In this document: piece after piece, positions 37,494 to 47,428 of the stretch
Layout of the letters: each line of letters starts with the position of its first letter
Numbering within the stretch: position 1 is the first letter of the stretch
Assembly (NCBI GenBank): GCA_963733135.1
Contig: CAVTBX010000008.1
Location: forward strand, 248,001-312,000
DNA length: 64,000 bases
Direction: 5' to 3'
Source: CAVTBX01 sp963733135
GTDB taxonomy: Bacteria; Actinomycetota; Thermoleophilia; Gaiellales; Gaiellaceae
The notes under the pieces: generated by a model
What the model saw: the letters and a program-made list of their open reading frames with translations, nothing else
What the model was told of the DNA's origin: nothing
Databases searched by the model: none
Made by a program: the position numbers and the translations under genes

Positions 37494-37598
37494 GTCGCGA
37501 CGGCGGGCTTCGCCCGTCGTCGCGCAAAGACAGCCGAAGTCTCCCCCAATCCGAACGGAATCGTCATGGCTCCGCAGAGCGGAGCCGGATTCCGTTCG
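37494..37598. repeat. Two-hairpin repeat element, copy b (between anti-sigma gene and atpD)
   Basis: It begins GTCGCGACGGCGGGC, with a first hairpin (GACGGCGGGC-TTC-GCCCGTCGTC). A nested one follows: outer stem CGAACGGAAT/ATTCCGTTCG, inner stem GGCTCCG/CGGAGCC. It ends two bases before the anti-sigma stop codon. Copy c is at 38123-38237. Confidence 0.75.
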
Positions 37599-37600
37599 AC

Positions 37601-38068
37601 TTAAACGACGCCGCCCTGACGGCCGGGGGGAGCGACCGGCTGCTGCGCGGGCTTGAGCTGCCTCACCTTCAGGAAACGCAGCTCCGGGTCTCCGGCGCCT
37701 GAGGAGAGGAAGGCGAACTCGGGCTCGGCGGCCGGCACGGTCTCCTGCGTCCCGCCGCCGACAGAGCTGCCGAGCACGCCGAGGCCGACTGCGAGCGCGA
37801 CGATCGTCGCCGCGGCGAGGACGCGGACGGCTGCCACGGCCGGCCGGCGCCGGACCGGCAGGACGAGCGGGCGCTCCGGACGCTCCTGCGGCGCGGCACG
37901 GACGACCGCGGTGAGCTCCCTCATTCCGACGACGAACGAGGCGCAGCCTCCGCACCGCGTCAGGTGGTCGTCGAGGAGCACACGCTCGATCTCGCCGAGG
38001 TCGTCGTCGAGCTCGAGCGAAGCCCAGGCGCGAGCGCGTTCGCAGAGCGGGTCCAGCATGGAGCTCAT
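37601..38068 (-). CDS. Anti-sigma factor-like zinc-finger membrane protein
   Basis: 155 residues. The N-terminal ZAS-type finger is visible as DDHLTRCGGCASFV (H-x3-C-x2-C) after an acidic helix (ERARAWASLELDDDLGEIER). One transmembrane helix follows at ~82-103 (AAVRVLAAATIVALAVGLGV), then an external Pro-rich tail. This is the plan of zf-HC2 anti-ECF-sigma factors, which hold a sigma factor at the membrane. No sigma gene is adjacent, so the partner is unknown or the gene is an orphan. It lies between two copies of the same repeat element, inside the interruption of the ATP synthase operon. Confidence 0.8.
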   Translation of the reverse strand: MSSMLDPLCERARAWASLELDDDLGEIERVLLDDHLTRCGGCASFVVGMRELTAVVRAAPQERPERPLVLPVRRRPAVAAVRVLAAATIVALAVGLGVLGSSVGGGTQETVPAAEPEFAFLSSGAGDPELRFLKVRQLKPAQQPVAPPGRQGGVV

Positions 38069-38122
38069 TTCACCAGGTTTGACGAGGACTGTCGCAGTCG
38101 GTTAGGCCCTTGCCGTCATTAC

Positions 38123-38237
38123 GTCGCGACGGCGGGCTCTGCCCGTCGTCGCTCCAAGACGACCGCGGTCTCCGCGTGCGGTTCCCCGACCGAAATCATC
38201 ATGGCTCCGGCAAAAGCCGGAGCCGGATATCGGTCGG
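38123..38237. repeat. Two-hairpin repeat element, copy c (behind oppF)
   Basis: Same start and order as copy b, but the stems differ on both sides: outer CGACCGAAAT/ATATCGGTCG, inner GGCTCCGG/CCGGAGCC. It ends exactly at the oppF stop codon (38238). The region between the hairpins differs from copy b. Confidence 0.75.
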
Positions 38238-39283
<1,046 letters not shown>

Positions 39284-39287
<4 letters not shown>

Positions 39288-40309
39288 ACGGCGGCCTTGA
39301 GCCGGCGCGCCTCACGGGTTTCCCAGAGCTGCCGCTTGTCGTCGACGCCGAGGTGGCACGCGTCCGGATGGCTGCCGCCGCGATCCTCAAGCTTCGGCAC
39401 GTCCTTGTCGCACGGCTCGAAGCGGTGCGGACAGCGCGGATGGAACGGGCAGCCGGGCGGGACGCGAATCAGGGAAGGCGGTGAGCCTTCGATCGGGACG
39501 AGCCGCGTCCCCTTCTGAGTCACGGTGGGGATCGACTCGAGGAGGCCCCATGTGTACGGGTGAAGCGGATGCTGGAAGAGATCGTCCTTGGCGGCGATCT
39601 CCATCGCCCGGCCTGCGTACATGACCATCACCGTGTCCGCGACGTCCGCTACGACACCGAGGTCGTGCGTGATGAGGATCACGCCGATGTTGAACTCCTT
39701 CTTGATTCTGTCGATGAGCTCGAGGATCTGCGCCTGGACGGTTACGTCGAGCGCGGTCGTCGGCTCGTCGGCGATCAGGAGATCCGGGTTGTGGACGAGC
39801 GCCATCGCGATCATCGCGCGCTGGCGCATCCCGCCTGAGAACTGATGCGGGTAGTCGCGGTAGCGCTCCTTCGGCCGCGGGATCCCGACGGCCGCGAGCA
39901 GCTCGACGACCCGTTCGCGCGCCTTGCCCTTCGACGTCTCCTCGTGCGCGTGGATCGCCTCGGCGATCTGGTCGCCGACCCGGTACATCGGATGGAGGCA
40001 CGCAAACGGGTCCTGGAAGATCATCGCCAGGTCCTTGCCGCGCACCTCGCGGAGATCCTTTGGCGACACCGCGAGGAGGTTGTTGTCCATGAACCGGATC
40101 TCGCCGGTGATGGTCGCCGACTTCGAAGTCGTCAAGCCGAGCGCGGTCAGGCACGTGACGCTCTTGCCCGAGCCCGACTCGCCGACGATGCCGAAGGTCT
40201 CCCCACGACGGACGGAGAACGACAGGCCGTCGACGGCTTTCACAACACCGTCCGGCGTCGCGAAGGAGACGTGGAGGTCGTCGACCTCTAGGAGGGTCTC
40301 TTGAGCCAT
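39284..40309 (-). CDS. Oligopeptide/dipeptide ABC transporter ATPase (OppD/DppD)
   Basis: 341 residues. Walker A GIVGESGSGKSVTCL, Q-loop MIFQDPFACLHPMYRVGDQ, signature FSGGMRQRAMIAMAL, Walker B LLIADEPTTALDVTVQ and H-loop LITHDLGVVADVAD. The oligo_HPY tail is PPGCPFHPRCPHRFEPCDKD. OppD partners OppF below the permease pair OppB/OppC. It starts 22 bp after the oppB gene and overlaps oppF by ATGA, so it is within one unit. Confidence 0.95.
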
Positions 40310-40331
40310 GGCTCGGGTGTGATGCCCTACC

Positions 40332-41297
40332 TTACGAGTATCGAACCCGCGGGTCGAGCCACGCGTAGACGATGTCGACGACGAGGCTCAGGAACGCGAC
40401 GAGGAACGAGAGCATCACCGTCACGCCGAGCACCGGCGGGAGATCGGCCCGGGTCGTCGAGTCGAAGACCCAGGCGCCGATGCCAGGCAGGTTGAACACC
40501 GTCTCCGTGATCACCGCGCCGCCGAGGAGGAGCGCGAAGTCGATCCCGAAGAGCGTGACGACCGGAGTCAGGCTCGCGCGGAGGCCGTGCTTGCCGATCA
40601 CCTTCGTTTCCGAGAGGCCCTTGGCGCGCGCAGTACGGATGTAGTCCTCGCCCAGCGTCTCGAGCAGGTTCCCGCGCACCATGCGCGCGTAGTAGGCCGC
40701 GAAGAGGAGCGACAGCACGATCCAGGGCAGGAGCATGTGCTGGAACCACTGGCTTGGGCTCTCCGAAAACGGCTCGTAGCCCGTTCCGGGCAGCCAGCCG
40801 AGCTTCTGCCAGAAGATGAAGAGGCCCATGAGGCCGAGCCAGAACACTGGCGCGGACACCCCGAAGAGCGCGAATCCCATGGCGATCCTGTCGACCGCCG
40901 TCCGGCGTTTGAGCGCCGAGATGATCCCGATCGCGATCCCGGTGACCAGCCAAAGTATCGCCGCTCCGATCGCGAGCTGGAACGAGACCGGAGCCCGGCG
41001 AACGAGCTCGTCGCGGACGGCCACGCCACTGTCGTAGCTTCGACCGAGGCCCGGCCAGCCGTACTCGTCGCCGAGGAAGAGACGCTTCACGAAAAGGAGG
41101 TATTGCTGGTAGACCGGCTTGTCGAGGCCCAGTTGCTCCTTGACCTCGGCGACCAGCGCCGGTGTCGGCTGCTTCCCGGCCAGGCGCGTGGCCGGGTCTC
41201 CCGGGGGCATGACGAAGAAGATCACGAAGGTGATCATCGTCACCACGAGGACGACGAGAACCACCCAGAGGAGCCTCCTGATCACGTAGCGCCCCAT
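40332..41297 (-). CDS. Peptide ABC transporter permease (OppB/DppB)
   Basis: 321 residues. GGAGGCTGAG precedes ATG 41297. Helix 1 is LLWVVLVVLVVTMITFVIFF, and the periplasmic/loop segment PGDPATRLAGKQPTPALVAE is the OppB N-terminal signature. The BPD_transp_1 domain carries the EAA-like loop DYIRTARAKGLSETKVIGKH, contacting the ATPases. About six membrane helices. It pairs with OppC (43508-44494), which in this unit lies upstream of the binding-protein gene instead of next to oppB. Confidence 0.94.
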   Translation of the reverse strand: MGRYVIRRLLWVVLVVLVVTMITFVIFFVMPPGDPATRLAGKQPTPALVAEVKEQLGLDKPVYQQYLLFVKRLFLGDEYGWPGLGRSYDSGVAVRDELVRRAPVSFQLAIGAAILWLVTGIAIGIISALKRRTAVDRIAMGFALFGVSAPVFWLGLMGLFIFWQKLGWLPGTGYEPFSESPSQWFQHMLLPWIVLSLLFAAYYARMVRGNLLETLGEDYIRTARAKGLSETKVIGKHGLRASLTPVVTLFGIDFALLLGGAVITETVFNLPGIGAWVFDSTTRADLPPVLGVTVMLSFLVAFLSLVVDIVYAWLDPRVRYS

Positions 41298-41350
41298 CTC
41301 AGCCTCCGTTCGTCATACGCCGGGACCGACTTGTGCGCCCGGATTATACG

Positions 41351-41382
41351 GGGGAGCCGCCCGGCTGACCGGGCGGCTCCCC
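41351..41382 (-). terminator. Strong stem-loop between the binding-protein gene and oppB
   Basis: A perfect 14-bp stem (GGGGAGCCGCCCGG / CCGGGCGGCTCCCC) around CTGA, 22 bp after the binding-protein stop. There is no T-run. It probably limits read-through or protects the upstream mRNA 3' end, leaving binding protein in excess over permease. Confidence 0.65.
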
Positions 41383-41403
41383 ATCGATCTGCTTACGAGT
41401 CGG

Positions 41404-43290
41404 TTAGTTCTGGAGCGACTCGTCCAGCGCCACGCGCGAGAACGCTGCCTCGCCCGAGAACTGGTCATAGTCGTACTTGGTCACTGCGGGGCCGAGGATG
41501 TCGACGTTCGTGGCGTCCAGGTACGGAACCCACGGGACGACGTTCTCCATCAGCTCCTTGTCGACGTCCTGGAAGCAGACGTTTCGCTCGTCTGCATCCG
41601 CGATCGCGTTGCACTCCTTGATCTGGTCGTCGACGCTCGGAATGTTCTCCACGTTCCCTTCGATCTTCGCGTCGCTGGCCTGCGCCGGGGTGATCCCGAC
41701 CAGGGAGTAGTTCACGTTCCCCTGGGGCAGGATCGAGGCCGAGTCGAAGAGGACCATGAACGTGGACGGATCGGCGTAGTCCTTGCCCCAGCCGGGGACG
41801 CCGGAGATCGGCACGCCACGGGTGGCGTCCTGGATCACCGGGTACGCGTCCTCGAACTGCCGCGGAGTCAGCTCGATCCCGATCTTCGCCGCGGCCTGGA
41901 TGATGGCCGGCTCCTGATCGCTGAACGGCGGAGTGTTCCGGTTCACGAACAGGACGCCTTCGCACTCGGGTGCGTCGCACATGCCGTCCTGATCCGTGTC
42001 GTACTGCGACTGCATCATTTCTTCCGCAGCCTTCGCCTCATCGCCCGCGTCGCCCTCGGTCTGGTAGGGCGCGTAGTCCTCGAGGTCGCCGTTGAACATC
42101 GCGTCCGGGACGATGTGGTGCGCGATATCGCCACGGATCGGGCCACCCCACGCTCGCTGGAGCGCGGACTTGTCCATGATCCAGTTCATCGCCTTGCGGA
42201 CATGGATGTCGTCGAAGGGCGGCTGAGAGAGGTTCATGGTGAGGTACCACGTGCGGTCACCCGACTCGACCTGGATCTTGTCCTTCAGATCCTCGGTCGT
42301 CGAGTACCTCCGGAGGACTTCCGGCGGCGGGGCCTCGACCTCTCCCTCGAGCTCGCCGGCTTCGATCTTGTTGAAGATGTCCTTCGGGTTCGTGTTGACC
42401 GTGTACTCGAGCCCGTCGATGTTGTTCTCGCGCAGGCCCTCGGTATCGGTCGCCTCGTCGTAGTCCGGGTTCCGGACGAACGAGATCCGCCGCGTCGGGT
42501 CCATGCCGGAGAGCGGCTCCAGCGTGTCACAGCTCGACGCGTCGAGCTGATCCGAGCCCTCGAGCATGTACGGGCCCGAGGAGACGACGTAGCGGCCGTA
42601 CTCGCCCGCCTTCTTGAAGCAGCCCGCAACCTCTTCCGGCATCGGGCCGGTGGCGGGCATCGCAAGGCGGTACGGGAAGTCGCCGGTCGGCGCGGTCAGC
42701 TTGAACTCGATCGTCTTGTCATCGGGCGTGGTGATGCCCGAGATCTCGTTGCCCTTCTTGCCAAGACCACCCGCCTCGGTGAACTCGGCCATCCCTTCGA
42801 TCACCGTGTAGTAGAAGCCGTACTGGGCCACTAGGTCCTCGGTGCCGATCCGCTCGAACGCATACAGGATGTCCTGGGACGTGATCTCACGGCTGAGCGG
42901 CGGGCCGAACGTGATCCCGTCCTTCAGCGTGACCGTGTAGGTCAGCCCATCCTCGGATACCTCCGGCAGCTCAGCCGCGAGGTCCGGGAAGAGCTCATTG
43001 CCCTCCGCACCGGCCGTGTGCTTGTAGCTCACGAGCGTCCGGACGAGCAGGTTCGTGTACAGGGCCCACGAGGTGCCGAGATACTCGCCGGTCGGGTCGA
43101 ACCCGCCCGTGAGGTTGAACGAGGTGGTCGAGATCCGGTAGATCCCGCCCTTCGTCACCTCGCCGCTCGGCGCCTCGCCGCCGCCCGTGTCGCTCGGGCC
43201 CGCTTCTTCTCCATCGTCGCCGCCACAGCCGGCAGCGACGAGGGCGAGCACGAACGTCAAAAGCGCTAGCGCAGCAAATCGTCTACGCAC
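41404..43290 (-). CDS. Peptide ABC transporter substrate-binding lipoprotein (family 5)
   Basis: 628 residues from GTG 43290, which has GAGAGGGG at good spacing; the open frame reaches 43332 but lacks support. The signal is VRRRFAALALLTFVLALVAA followed by the lipobox Cys in AAGCGGDD, so it is lipid-anchored outside the membrane. The SBP_bac_5 domain spans the rest, with LAAELPEVSEDGLTYTVTLK, DGITFGPPLSREITSQDILY and a late domain ending VPYLDATNVDILGPAV. It captures peptides for the OppBCDF complex. The upstream gap 43291-43507 holds no gene. Confidence 0.94.
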   Translation of the reverse strand: MRRRFAALALLTFVLALVAAGCGGDDGEEAGPSDTGGGEAPSGEVTKGGIYRISTTSFNLTGGFDPTGEYLGTSWALYTNLLVRTLVSYKHTAGAEGNELFPDLAAELPEVSEDGLTYTVTLKDGITFGPPLSREITSQDILYAFERIGTEDLVAQYGFYYTVIEGMAEFTEAGGLGKKGNEISGITTPDDKTIEFKLTAPTGDFPYRLAMPATGPMPEEVAGCFKKAGEYGRYVVSSGPYMLEGSDQLDASSCDTLEPLSGMDPTRRISFVRNPDYDEATDTEGLRENNIDGLEYTVNTNPKDIFNKIEAGELEGEVEAPPPEVLRRYSTTEDLKDKIQVESGDRTWYLTMNLSQPPFDDIHVRKAMNWIMDKSALQRAWGGPIRGDIAHHIVPDAMFNGDLEDYAPYQTEGDAGDEAKAAEEMMQSQYDTDQDGMCDAPECEGVLFVNRNTPPFSDQEPAIIQAAAKIGIELTPRQFEDAYPVIQDATRGVPISGVPGWGKDYADPSTFMVLFDSASILPQGNVNYSLVGITPAQASDAKIEGNVENIPSVDDQIKECNAIADADERNVCFQDVDKELMENVVPWVPYLDATNVDILGPAVTKYDYDQFSGEAAFSRVALDESLQN

Positions 43291-43507
43291 ATCCACCCCT
43301 CTCAAAGTCACAGTTCCTAGTCGACGTTTCATGCATCTAAGAGCCTCGTTACCCCTCCCTTTCCGCCGCAGGGCGGCGCTCGAGTGGTACCCGACAAGAG
43401 AAAGACGAGCACGCGGCTCCGAAGTTAGGAGCTTTCATCGACCGATTAGGAGCCGACAGCGGTTCCGGCACGGCTTCGCAGAGGTGCTCCAAGCCTGCAT
43501 GCCCCCG

Positions 43508-44494
43508 CTAGCGGTTGGACTTCGGGTCGAGCGCGTCCCGGAGCCCGTCGCCGAACAGGTTGAACGCGAGCGTGGTCGCGATCAGGAAGAGGCCCGGGAA
43601 GACCATCAGCCACCAGGCGACCTCGAAGACGCGTGCTGCGTCGGAGATCATCCGGCCCCAGGAGGGAATCGACTGCGGCACGCCCAGGCCGAGGAACGAG
43701 AGCGCAGCCTCGAAGAGGATGTTCTGGGGGATCAGGAGCGTCGCGTAGACGATGATCGGCGCGACGAGGTTCGGCAGCACCTCGCGGAACATGATCCTGA
43801 CGTTCGAGGCCCCGAGCGAGCGGCTCGCCTCGATGAACTCGCGTTCGCGAAGCGAGAGCGTGTTGCCGCGCACGATTCGGGCTATGTACGGCCAGGTGAA
43901 GAGCGCGATCACGAAGATGACGAGCGAGAGACCCGGCTTGATCAGCCCGCCGAGGCAACCCTGCGCGGTTGCGGAGCAGACCGCCACGATGCCGATCGCG
44001 AAGAGCAGGGACGGCACTGAGAGGACGATGTCGATTGTGCGAGAGATGACGGTGTCGACCTTGCCGCCGAAGAACCCGGCGAGGAGACCCAGCACGATCC
44101 CGATTAGGACTGCGACCCCCGTCGCCCCAAGCGCGACGAGCAGCGACGTTCGCGCCCCGTAGAGCACGCGGACGAAGACGTCTCGTCCCGCGGTGTCCGC
44201 ACCCATCAGGAAGAGCTCCGGCTCTGTCGTCGGACCCTTGGGAAGCCCGAACTCGTCGGTTGCGATCGAGCCGAAGAGCTCGTTTGGCCCGTGTCCGACG
44301 ATCTTCGCAATCAGCGGGGCGAGGAGCGCGATCAGGACGAGCAGGATGATGACGACGAGCCCGACGATCGCGGCCTTGTCTTGCTTGAACCGAGCCCACG
44401 CGAGCTGCCGGGGCGTCCGCCCGACGACAGCCTGTGTGTCAGCAGGGCCTTCTGCGAGAGGCGCTTCCGGCTCGGCTGCAATCTGGGTGCTCAT
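43508..44494 (-). CDS. Peptide ABC transporter permease (OppC/DppC)
   Basis: 328 residues; AAGGAGGGCGGGGG precedes ATG 44494. The N-terminal OppC segment includes RQLAWARFKQDKAAIVGLVV and a helix (VVIILLVLIALLAPLI). The permease domain has MGADTAGRDVFVRVLYGART, GVAVLIGIVLGLLAGFFGG and the EAA loop FIEASRSLGASNVRIMFREV. About six helices. It is the first gene of the transporter unit, directly after the 44526-44558 inverted repeat that separates it from atpG. Confidence 0.95.
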   Translation of the reverse strand: MSTQIAAEPEAPLAEGPADTQAVVGRTPRQLAWARFKQDKAAIVGLVVIILLVLIALLAPLIAKIVGHGPNELFGSIATDEFGLPKGPTTEPELFLMGADTAGRDVFVRVLYGARTSLLVALGATGVAVLIGIVLGLLAGFFGGKVDTVISRTIDIVLSVPSLLFAIGIVAVCSATAQGCLGGLIKPGLSLVIFVIALFTWPYIARIVRGNTLSLREREFIEASRSLGASNVRIMFREVLPNLVAPIIVYATLLIPQNILFEAALSFLGLGVPQSIPSWGRMISDAARVFEVAWWLMVFPGLFLIATTLAFNLFGDGLRDALDPKSNR

Positions 44495-44525
44495 CCCCCG
44501 CCCTCCTTAGACGCCGCGGGAGTGT

Positions 44526-44558
44526 AAAGGATGGAGGCGCACTGCGCCTCCATCCTTT
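44526..44558. terminator. 33-nt perfect inverted repeat separating atpG and oppC
   Basis: AAAGGATGGAGGCGCA, one central C, then its exact reverse complement. On the minus strand the right arm ends in CCTTT. It should terminate transcription coming from atpG. Confidence 0.7.
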
Positions 44559-44595
44559 CTAGATAACGCCCCTCTTGCCAGAGTGGCTCCAGAAC

Positions 44596-44626
44596 GTCGA
44601 ATCGCGCGAAAGCGGCGCGATTCGAC
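44596..44626. repeat. Isolated hairpin related to the middle stem of the 90-nt repeat
   Basis: GTCGAATCGCGC, a 7-base loop, then GCGCGATTCGAC. The core CGAATCGCGC/GCGCGATTCG is identical to the second hairpin of the tandem units at 45671-45856. The rest of 44627-44734 contains a short CGGGT/ACCCG hairpin and no gene. Confidence 0.6.
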
Positions 44627-44734
44627 TCGGGTCTTCAGAAACCCGGGCCGTGCGTCCTGGCCCCGATTGTCCCGGTCATATTTTCCCGCAACCGGCTTGA
44701 TCGGTTTGGCCCCGCAGGCCAGGGTGGTAGTCCC

Positions 44735-45628
44735 CTAACCCGCCAATGCATCCGCCCCGGCCACGACCTCTAGAAGCTCCTGGGTGATCTCGGCCTGGCG
44801 GGCTCGGTTCATGTCGAGCGTCAGGGTCTCGACGAGCTCGTCGACGTTCTGGCTCGCGTTCCGCATCGCGGTCATGCGCGCGCCGTGCTCCGAGGCGGCC
44901 GACTCGAGGAGCGCGCGGAAGATCGTCGTCTCGAGGTAGGTCGGAAGCAGACGCTCGAGAATGATCTCCGGCTCTGGCTCGTAGATGAAGTCCCCCTCGA
45001 GCGCGATCTCGTAGGCGGACTTCTCCTCGTCCTCCTCGAGGGCCTGGCGCGGGATCGGGAGGACGTCCTCGACCTCGACCGTCTGCGTCAACGCGGACAC
45101 GAAGTGGTTGTAGACCAGGACGACGCGATCAACCTCGCGGTCGATGAAGAGCTCGGAGAGCTTGCGGGCGATCGCGGCGGCGTCGGCGTAGTCGGGCCGG
45201 TCGGTGAAGTCGATCCACGCCTGCGCGATGTCGTAACGGCGGAAGCGCAGGGTCGAGCGGCCCTTCTTGCCCGCCACGAGCCAGAGAACGTCCTGCCCTT
45301 CCCCACGCGCCTCCCGCTCGACGCCGAGCGCTCGCCTCAAGACCTGCGCGTTGAAGCCGCCTGCGAGTCCGCGGTCGCCGGTCAACGGCACGATCGCGGT
45401 CGTCCTGATGTCCTCACGCGCCTCGAGGAGCGGGAAACCTCGGGCCGGGGTGGCCCGCGCCGTGCCGATCATCAGCTCGCGCATCCGCTCGGCGTAGGGC
45501 CTGAGCGCCGCGATCCGCGCCTCAGCGCGGCGGAGCTTCGCCGCCGAGACGAGCTCCATCGCCTTCGTGATCTTGCGCGTGTTCTCGTTCGAGCGGATGC
45601 GCCGCTTGATGTCCTGAACAGAAGCCAA
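44735..45628 (-). CDS. atpG: ATP synthase F1 gamma subunit
   Basis: 297 residues from TTG 45628 (LASVQDIKRRIRSNENTRKI). N-terminal helix TKAMELVSAAKLRRAEARIA and C-terminal helix MRNASQNVDELVETLTLDMN, followed by RARQAEITQELLEVVAGADA, form the coiled-coil shaft inside the alpha/beta hexamer. The central domain has TGDRGLAGGFNAQVLRRAL. No good Shine-Dalgarno is near the start. It is the last gene of the major atp segment; atpD, which normally follows, is 7.4 kb away. Confidence 0.95.
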   Translation of the reverse strand: MASVQDIKRRIRSNENTRKITKAMELVSAAKLRRAEARIAALRPYAERMRELMIGTARATPARGFPLLEAREDIRTTAIVPLTGDRGLAGGFNAQVLRRALGVEREARGEGQDVLWLVAGKKGRSTLRFRRYDIAQAWIDFTDRPDYADAAAIARKLSELFIDREVDRVVLVYNHFVSALTQTVEVEDVLPIPRQALEEDEEKSAYEIALEGDFIYEPEPEIILERLLPTYLETTIFRALLESAASEHGARMTAMRNASQNVDELVETLTLDMNRARQAEITQELLEVVAGADALAG

Positions 45629-45646
45629 GCGTTATCGGCTCCACAC

Positions 45647-45666
45647 GGGCCGGACAAGTCCGGCCC
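45647..45666. repeat. 20-nt hairpin repeat followed by CTAC (copy in the atpA-atpG gap)
   Basis: GGGCCGGAC-AA-GTCCGGCCC then CTACAC, identical to the first hairpin at 61745-61764. Confidence 0.7.
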
Positions 45667-45670
45667 CTAC

Positions 45671-45760
45671 ACGGTGTTGGAGGCCGCGCGAGCGGCCGGG
45701 CGAATCGCGCCGCTCTTCGCGCGATTCGTATGGAGGGTGGGCGAGAGCCCACCCGTTCAC
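45671..45760. repeat. 90-nt three-hairpin repeat, tandem unit 1
   Basis: From ACGGTGTTGGAGGCC to GTTCAC. Hairpins: GGCCGC-GCGA-GCGGCC (45682-45697); CGAATCGCGC ... GCGCGATTCG (45701-45728); GGGTGGGC-GAGA-GCCCACCC (45735-45754). It lies between the atpA stop and atpG start. Confidence 0.85.
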
Positions 45761-45766
45761 ATCGCC

Positions 45767-45856
45767 ACGGTGTTGGAGGCCAGGCCAGCGGCCGGGCGAA
45801 TCGCGCCGCCCTTCGCGCGATTCGTATGGAGGGCGGACGGAAGCCCGCCCGTTCAC
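45767..45856. repeat. 90-nt three-hairpin repeat, tandem unit 2
   Basis: Same length and order as unit 1, six bases after it. The second hairpin is identical; the third has changed to GGGCGG ... CCGCCC with both arms altered. Confidence 0.85.
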
Positions 45857-45870
45857 CCGCGGAACTCGGA

Positions 45871-47409
45871 TCAAGTGGCCGCCCCCGCGATGCCGGTCTC
45901 CTCGTGTACCGAGAAGGTGTCCTTGAACTTCTTGACGGCTTCCTCGATGTCGCTCGCGAGCTCGTCGGAGAGATCCTTCTCCTCGCGGATCCGCTCGTAG
46001 AGCCCGCCCTCCGAGCGCAGTTGCTCGCGGAGCTCCTCTTGGAAGCGCGGCACCTGTGCAGCCGGAACCTCGTCGAGGTAGCCGTTGATGCCGGACCAGA
46101 TCGCGACGACCTGCTCTTCCATGGGCCACGGCTGGTACTGGGGCTGGTTCAGGGTCTGAACCATGCGCTCGCCGCGGGCCAACGTCCGCTGGGTCTGCGG
46201 GTCGAGCTCCGAGCCGAACTGGGAGAACGCCTCAAGCTCGCGGTACTGGGCCAGGTCGAGCCGCAGGCGGCCGGCGACCTTCTTCATCGCCTTCGTCTGC
46301 GCGTTCCCGCCCACGCGGGAGACCGAGATGCCGACGTTGATGGCCGGCCGGACGCCGGAGTAGAACAGACCGCTCTCGAGGAAGATCTGGCCGTCGGTGA
46401 TCGAGATGACGTTGGTCGGGATGTAGGCCGACACGTCACCGGCCTGCGTCTCGATGACCGGGAGGGCGGTCAGCGAGCCGCCGCCGTTGTCGTCGGAGAG
46501 CTTGCACGCGCGCTCGAGGAGGCGCGAGTGGAGGTAGAAGACGTCGCCCGGGAACGCCTCGCGGCCGGGCGGGCGACGAAGCAGGAGCGACATCTGGCGG
46601 TACGCGTCCGCGTGCTTCGAGAGGTCGTCGTACATCACGAGCGAGTGCTGGCCGTTGTAGAGGAAGTGCTCTCCCATGGCGCACCCCGAGAAGGGCGCCA
46701 TCCACTTGATCGGCGCCGCCTCCACGGCTGAGGCCGCGACGATGATCGTGTAGTCCATTGCGCCCGACTCGCGGAGCCGCTCGTAGACCTGCGCCACTGT
46801 GGAGGCCTTCTGGCCAATTGCGACGTAGACGCAGATCATGTCCTGGCCCTTCTGGTTCAGGATCGTGTCGAGGAGGATCGCGGTTTTCCCCGTCGAGCGG
46901 TCGCCGATCACGAGCTCACGCTGGCCGCGGCCGATCGGGATCATCGAGTCGATCGCCTTGATGCCGGTCTGGAGCGGCTCCTTCACCGGCTGGCGCTGGA
47001 TGACGCCGGGCGCCTTGAACTCGATCGAGCGTGTCTCGTCGGTCTCGATCGGGCCCTGGCCGTCGAGCGGCTGGCCGAGTGGGTTCACGATCCGCCCGAC
47101 GAGCGCTTCGCCGACGGGCACGCTCATGACCCTGCCCGTGCGCTTCACCGACTCGCCCTCGCGCACCTGCTTCCAGTCTCCGAAGAGAGGCACGCCGACG
47201 TTCCCCTCCTCGAGGTTGAAGGCGAGACCGGTCACGCCGTGCTCGAGCTCGAGCGTCTCCATGGCCATGCAGTTCTCCAGGCCGTAGACGCGGGCGAGGC
47301 CGTCGCCGATCTGGAGGACGGTCCCGACCTCAGAGAGCTCGGTGTCGACGTCGTACTTCTCGATCCGCTCCTTTAGGAGGGATGTGATCTCTTCGGGACG
47401 AAGCTTCAC
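45871..47409 (-). CDS. atpA: ATP synthase F1 alpha subunit
   Basis: 512 residues from GTG 47409 with GAAGGAG upstream. Walker A is VIGDRSTGKTAILLDTI, with VYVAIGQKASTVAQVYERL and HSLVMYDDLSKHADAYRQMS; the Arg finger region is in GVRPAINVGISVSRVGGNAQ. N-terminal barrel: ENCMAMETLELEHGVTGLAF. It provides non-catalytic nucleotide sites and catalytic arginines. The C-terminal domain ends KKFKDTFSVHEETG. Within the segment it follows atpH by 19 bp. Confidence 0.97.
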   Translation of the reverse strand: MKLRPEEITSLLKERIEKYDVDTELSEVGTVLQIGDGLARVYGLENCMAMETLELEHGVTGLAFNLEEGNVGVPLFGDWKQVREGESVKRTGRVMSVPVGEALVGRIVNPLGQPLDGQGPIETDETRSIEFKAPGVIQRQPVKEPLQTGIKAIDSMIPIGRGQRELVIGDRSTGKTAILLDTILNQKGQDMICVYVAIGQKASTVAQVYERLRESGAMDYTIIVAASAVEAAPIKWMAPFSGCAMGEHFLYNGQHSLVMYDDLSKHADAYRQMSLLLRRPPGREAFPGDVFYLHSRLLERACKLSDDNGGGSLTALPVIETQAGDVSAYIPTNVISITDGQIFLESGLFYSGVRPAINVGISVSRVGGNAQTKAMKKVAGRLRLDLAQYRELEAFSQFGSELDPQTQRTLARGERMVQTLNQPQYQPWPMEEQVVAIWSGINGYLDEVPAAQVPRFQEELREQLRSEGGLYERIREEKDLSDELASDIEEAVKKFKDTFSVHEETGIAGAAT

Positions 47410-47428
47410 TGGCTCGGGCTCCTTCGGT

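Noticed and set aside
35811..37955. AtpD with a 199-residue N-terminal extension
   Set aside because: The upstream part is out-of-frame reading of the repeats and the anti-sigma gene; TTG 37358 has a good Shine-Dalgarno.
45629..45870. CRISPR array at the tandem 90-nt repeats
   Set aside because: Only two units with a 6-nt spacer, internally palindromic and without cas genes; this is a hairpin repeat, not CRISPR.
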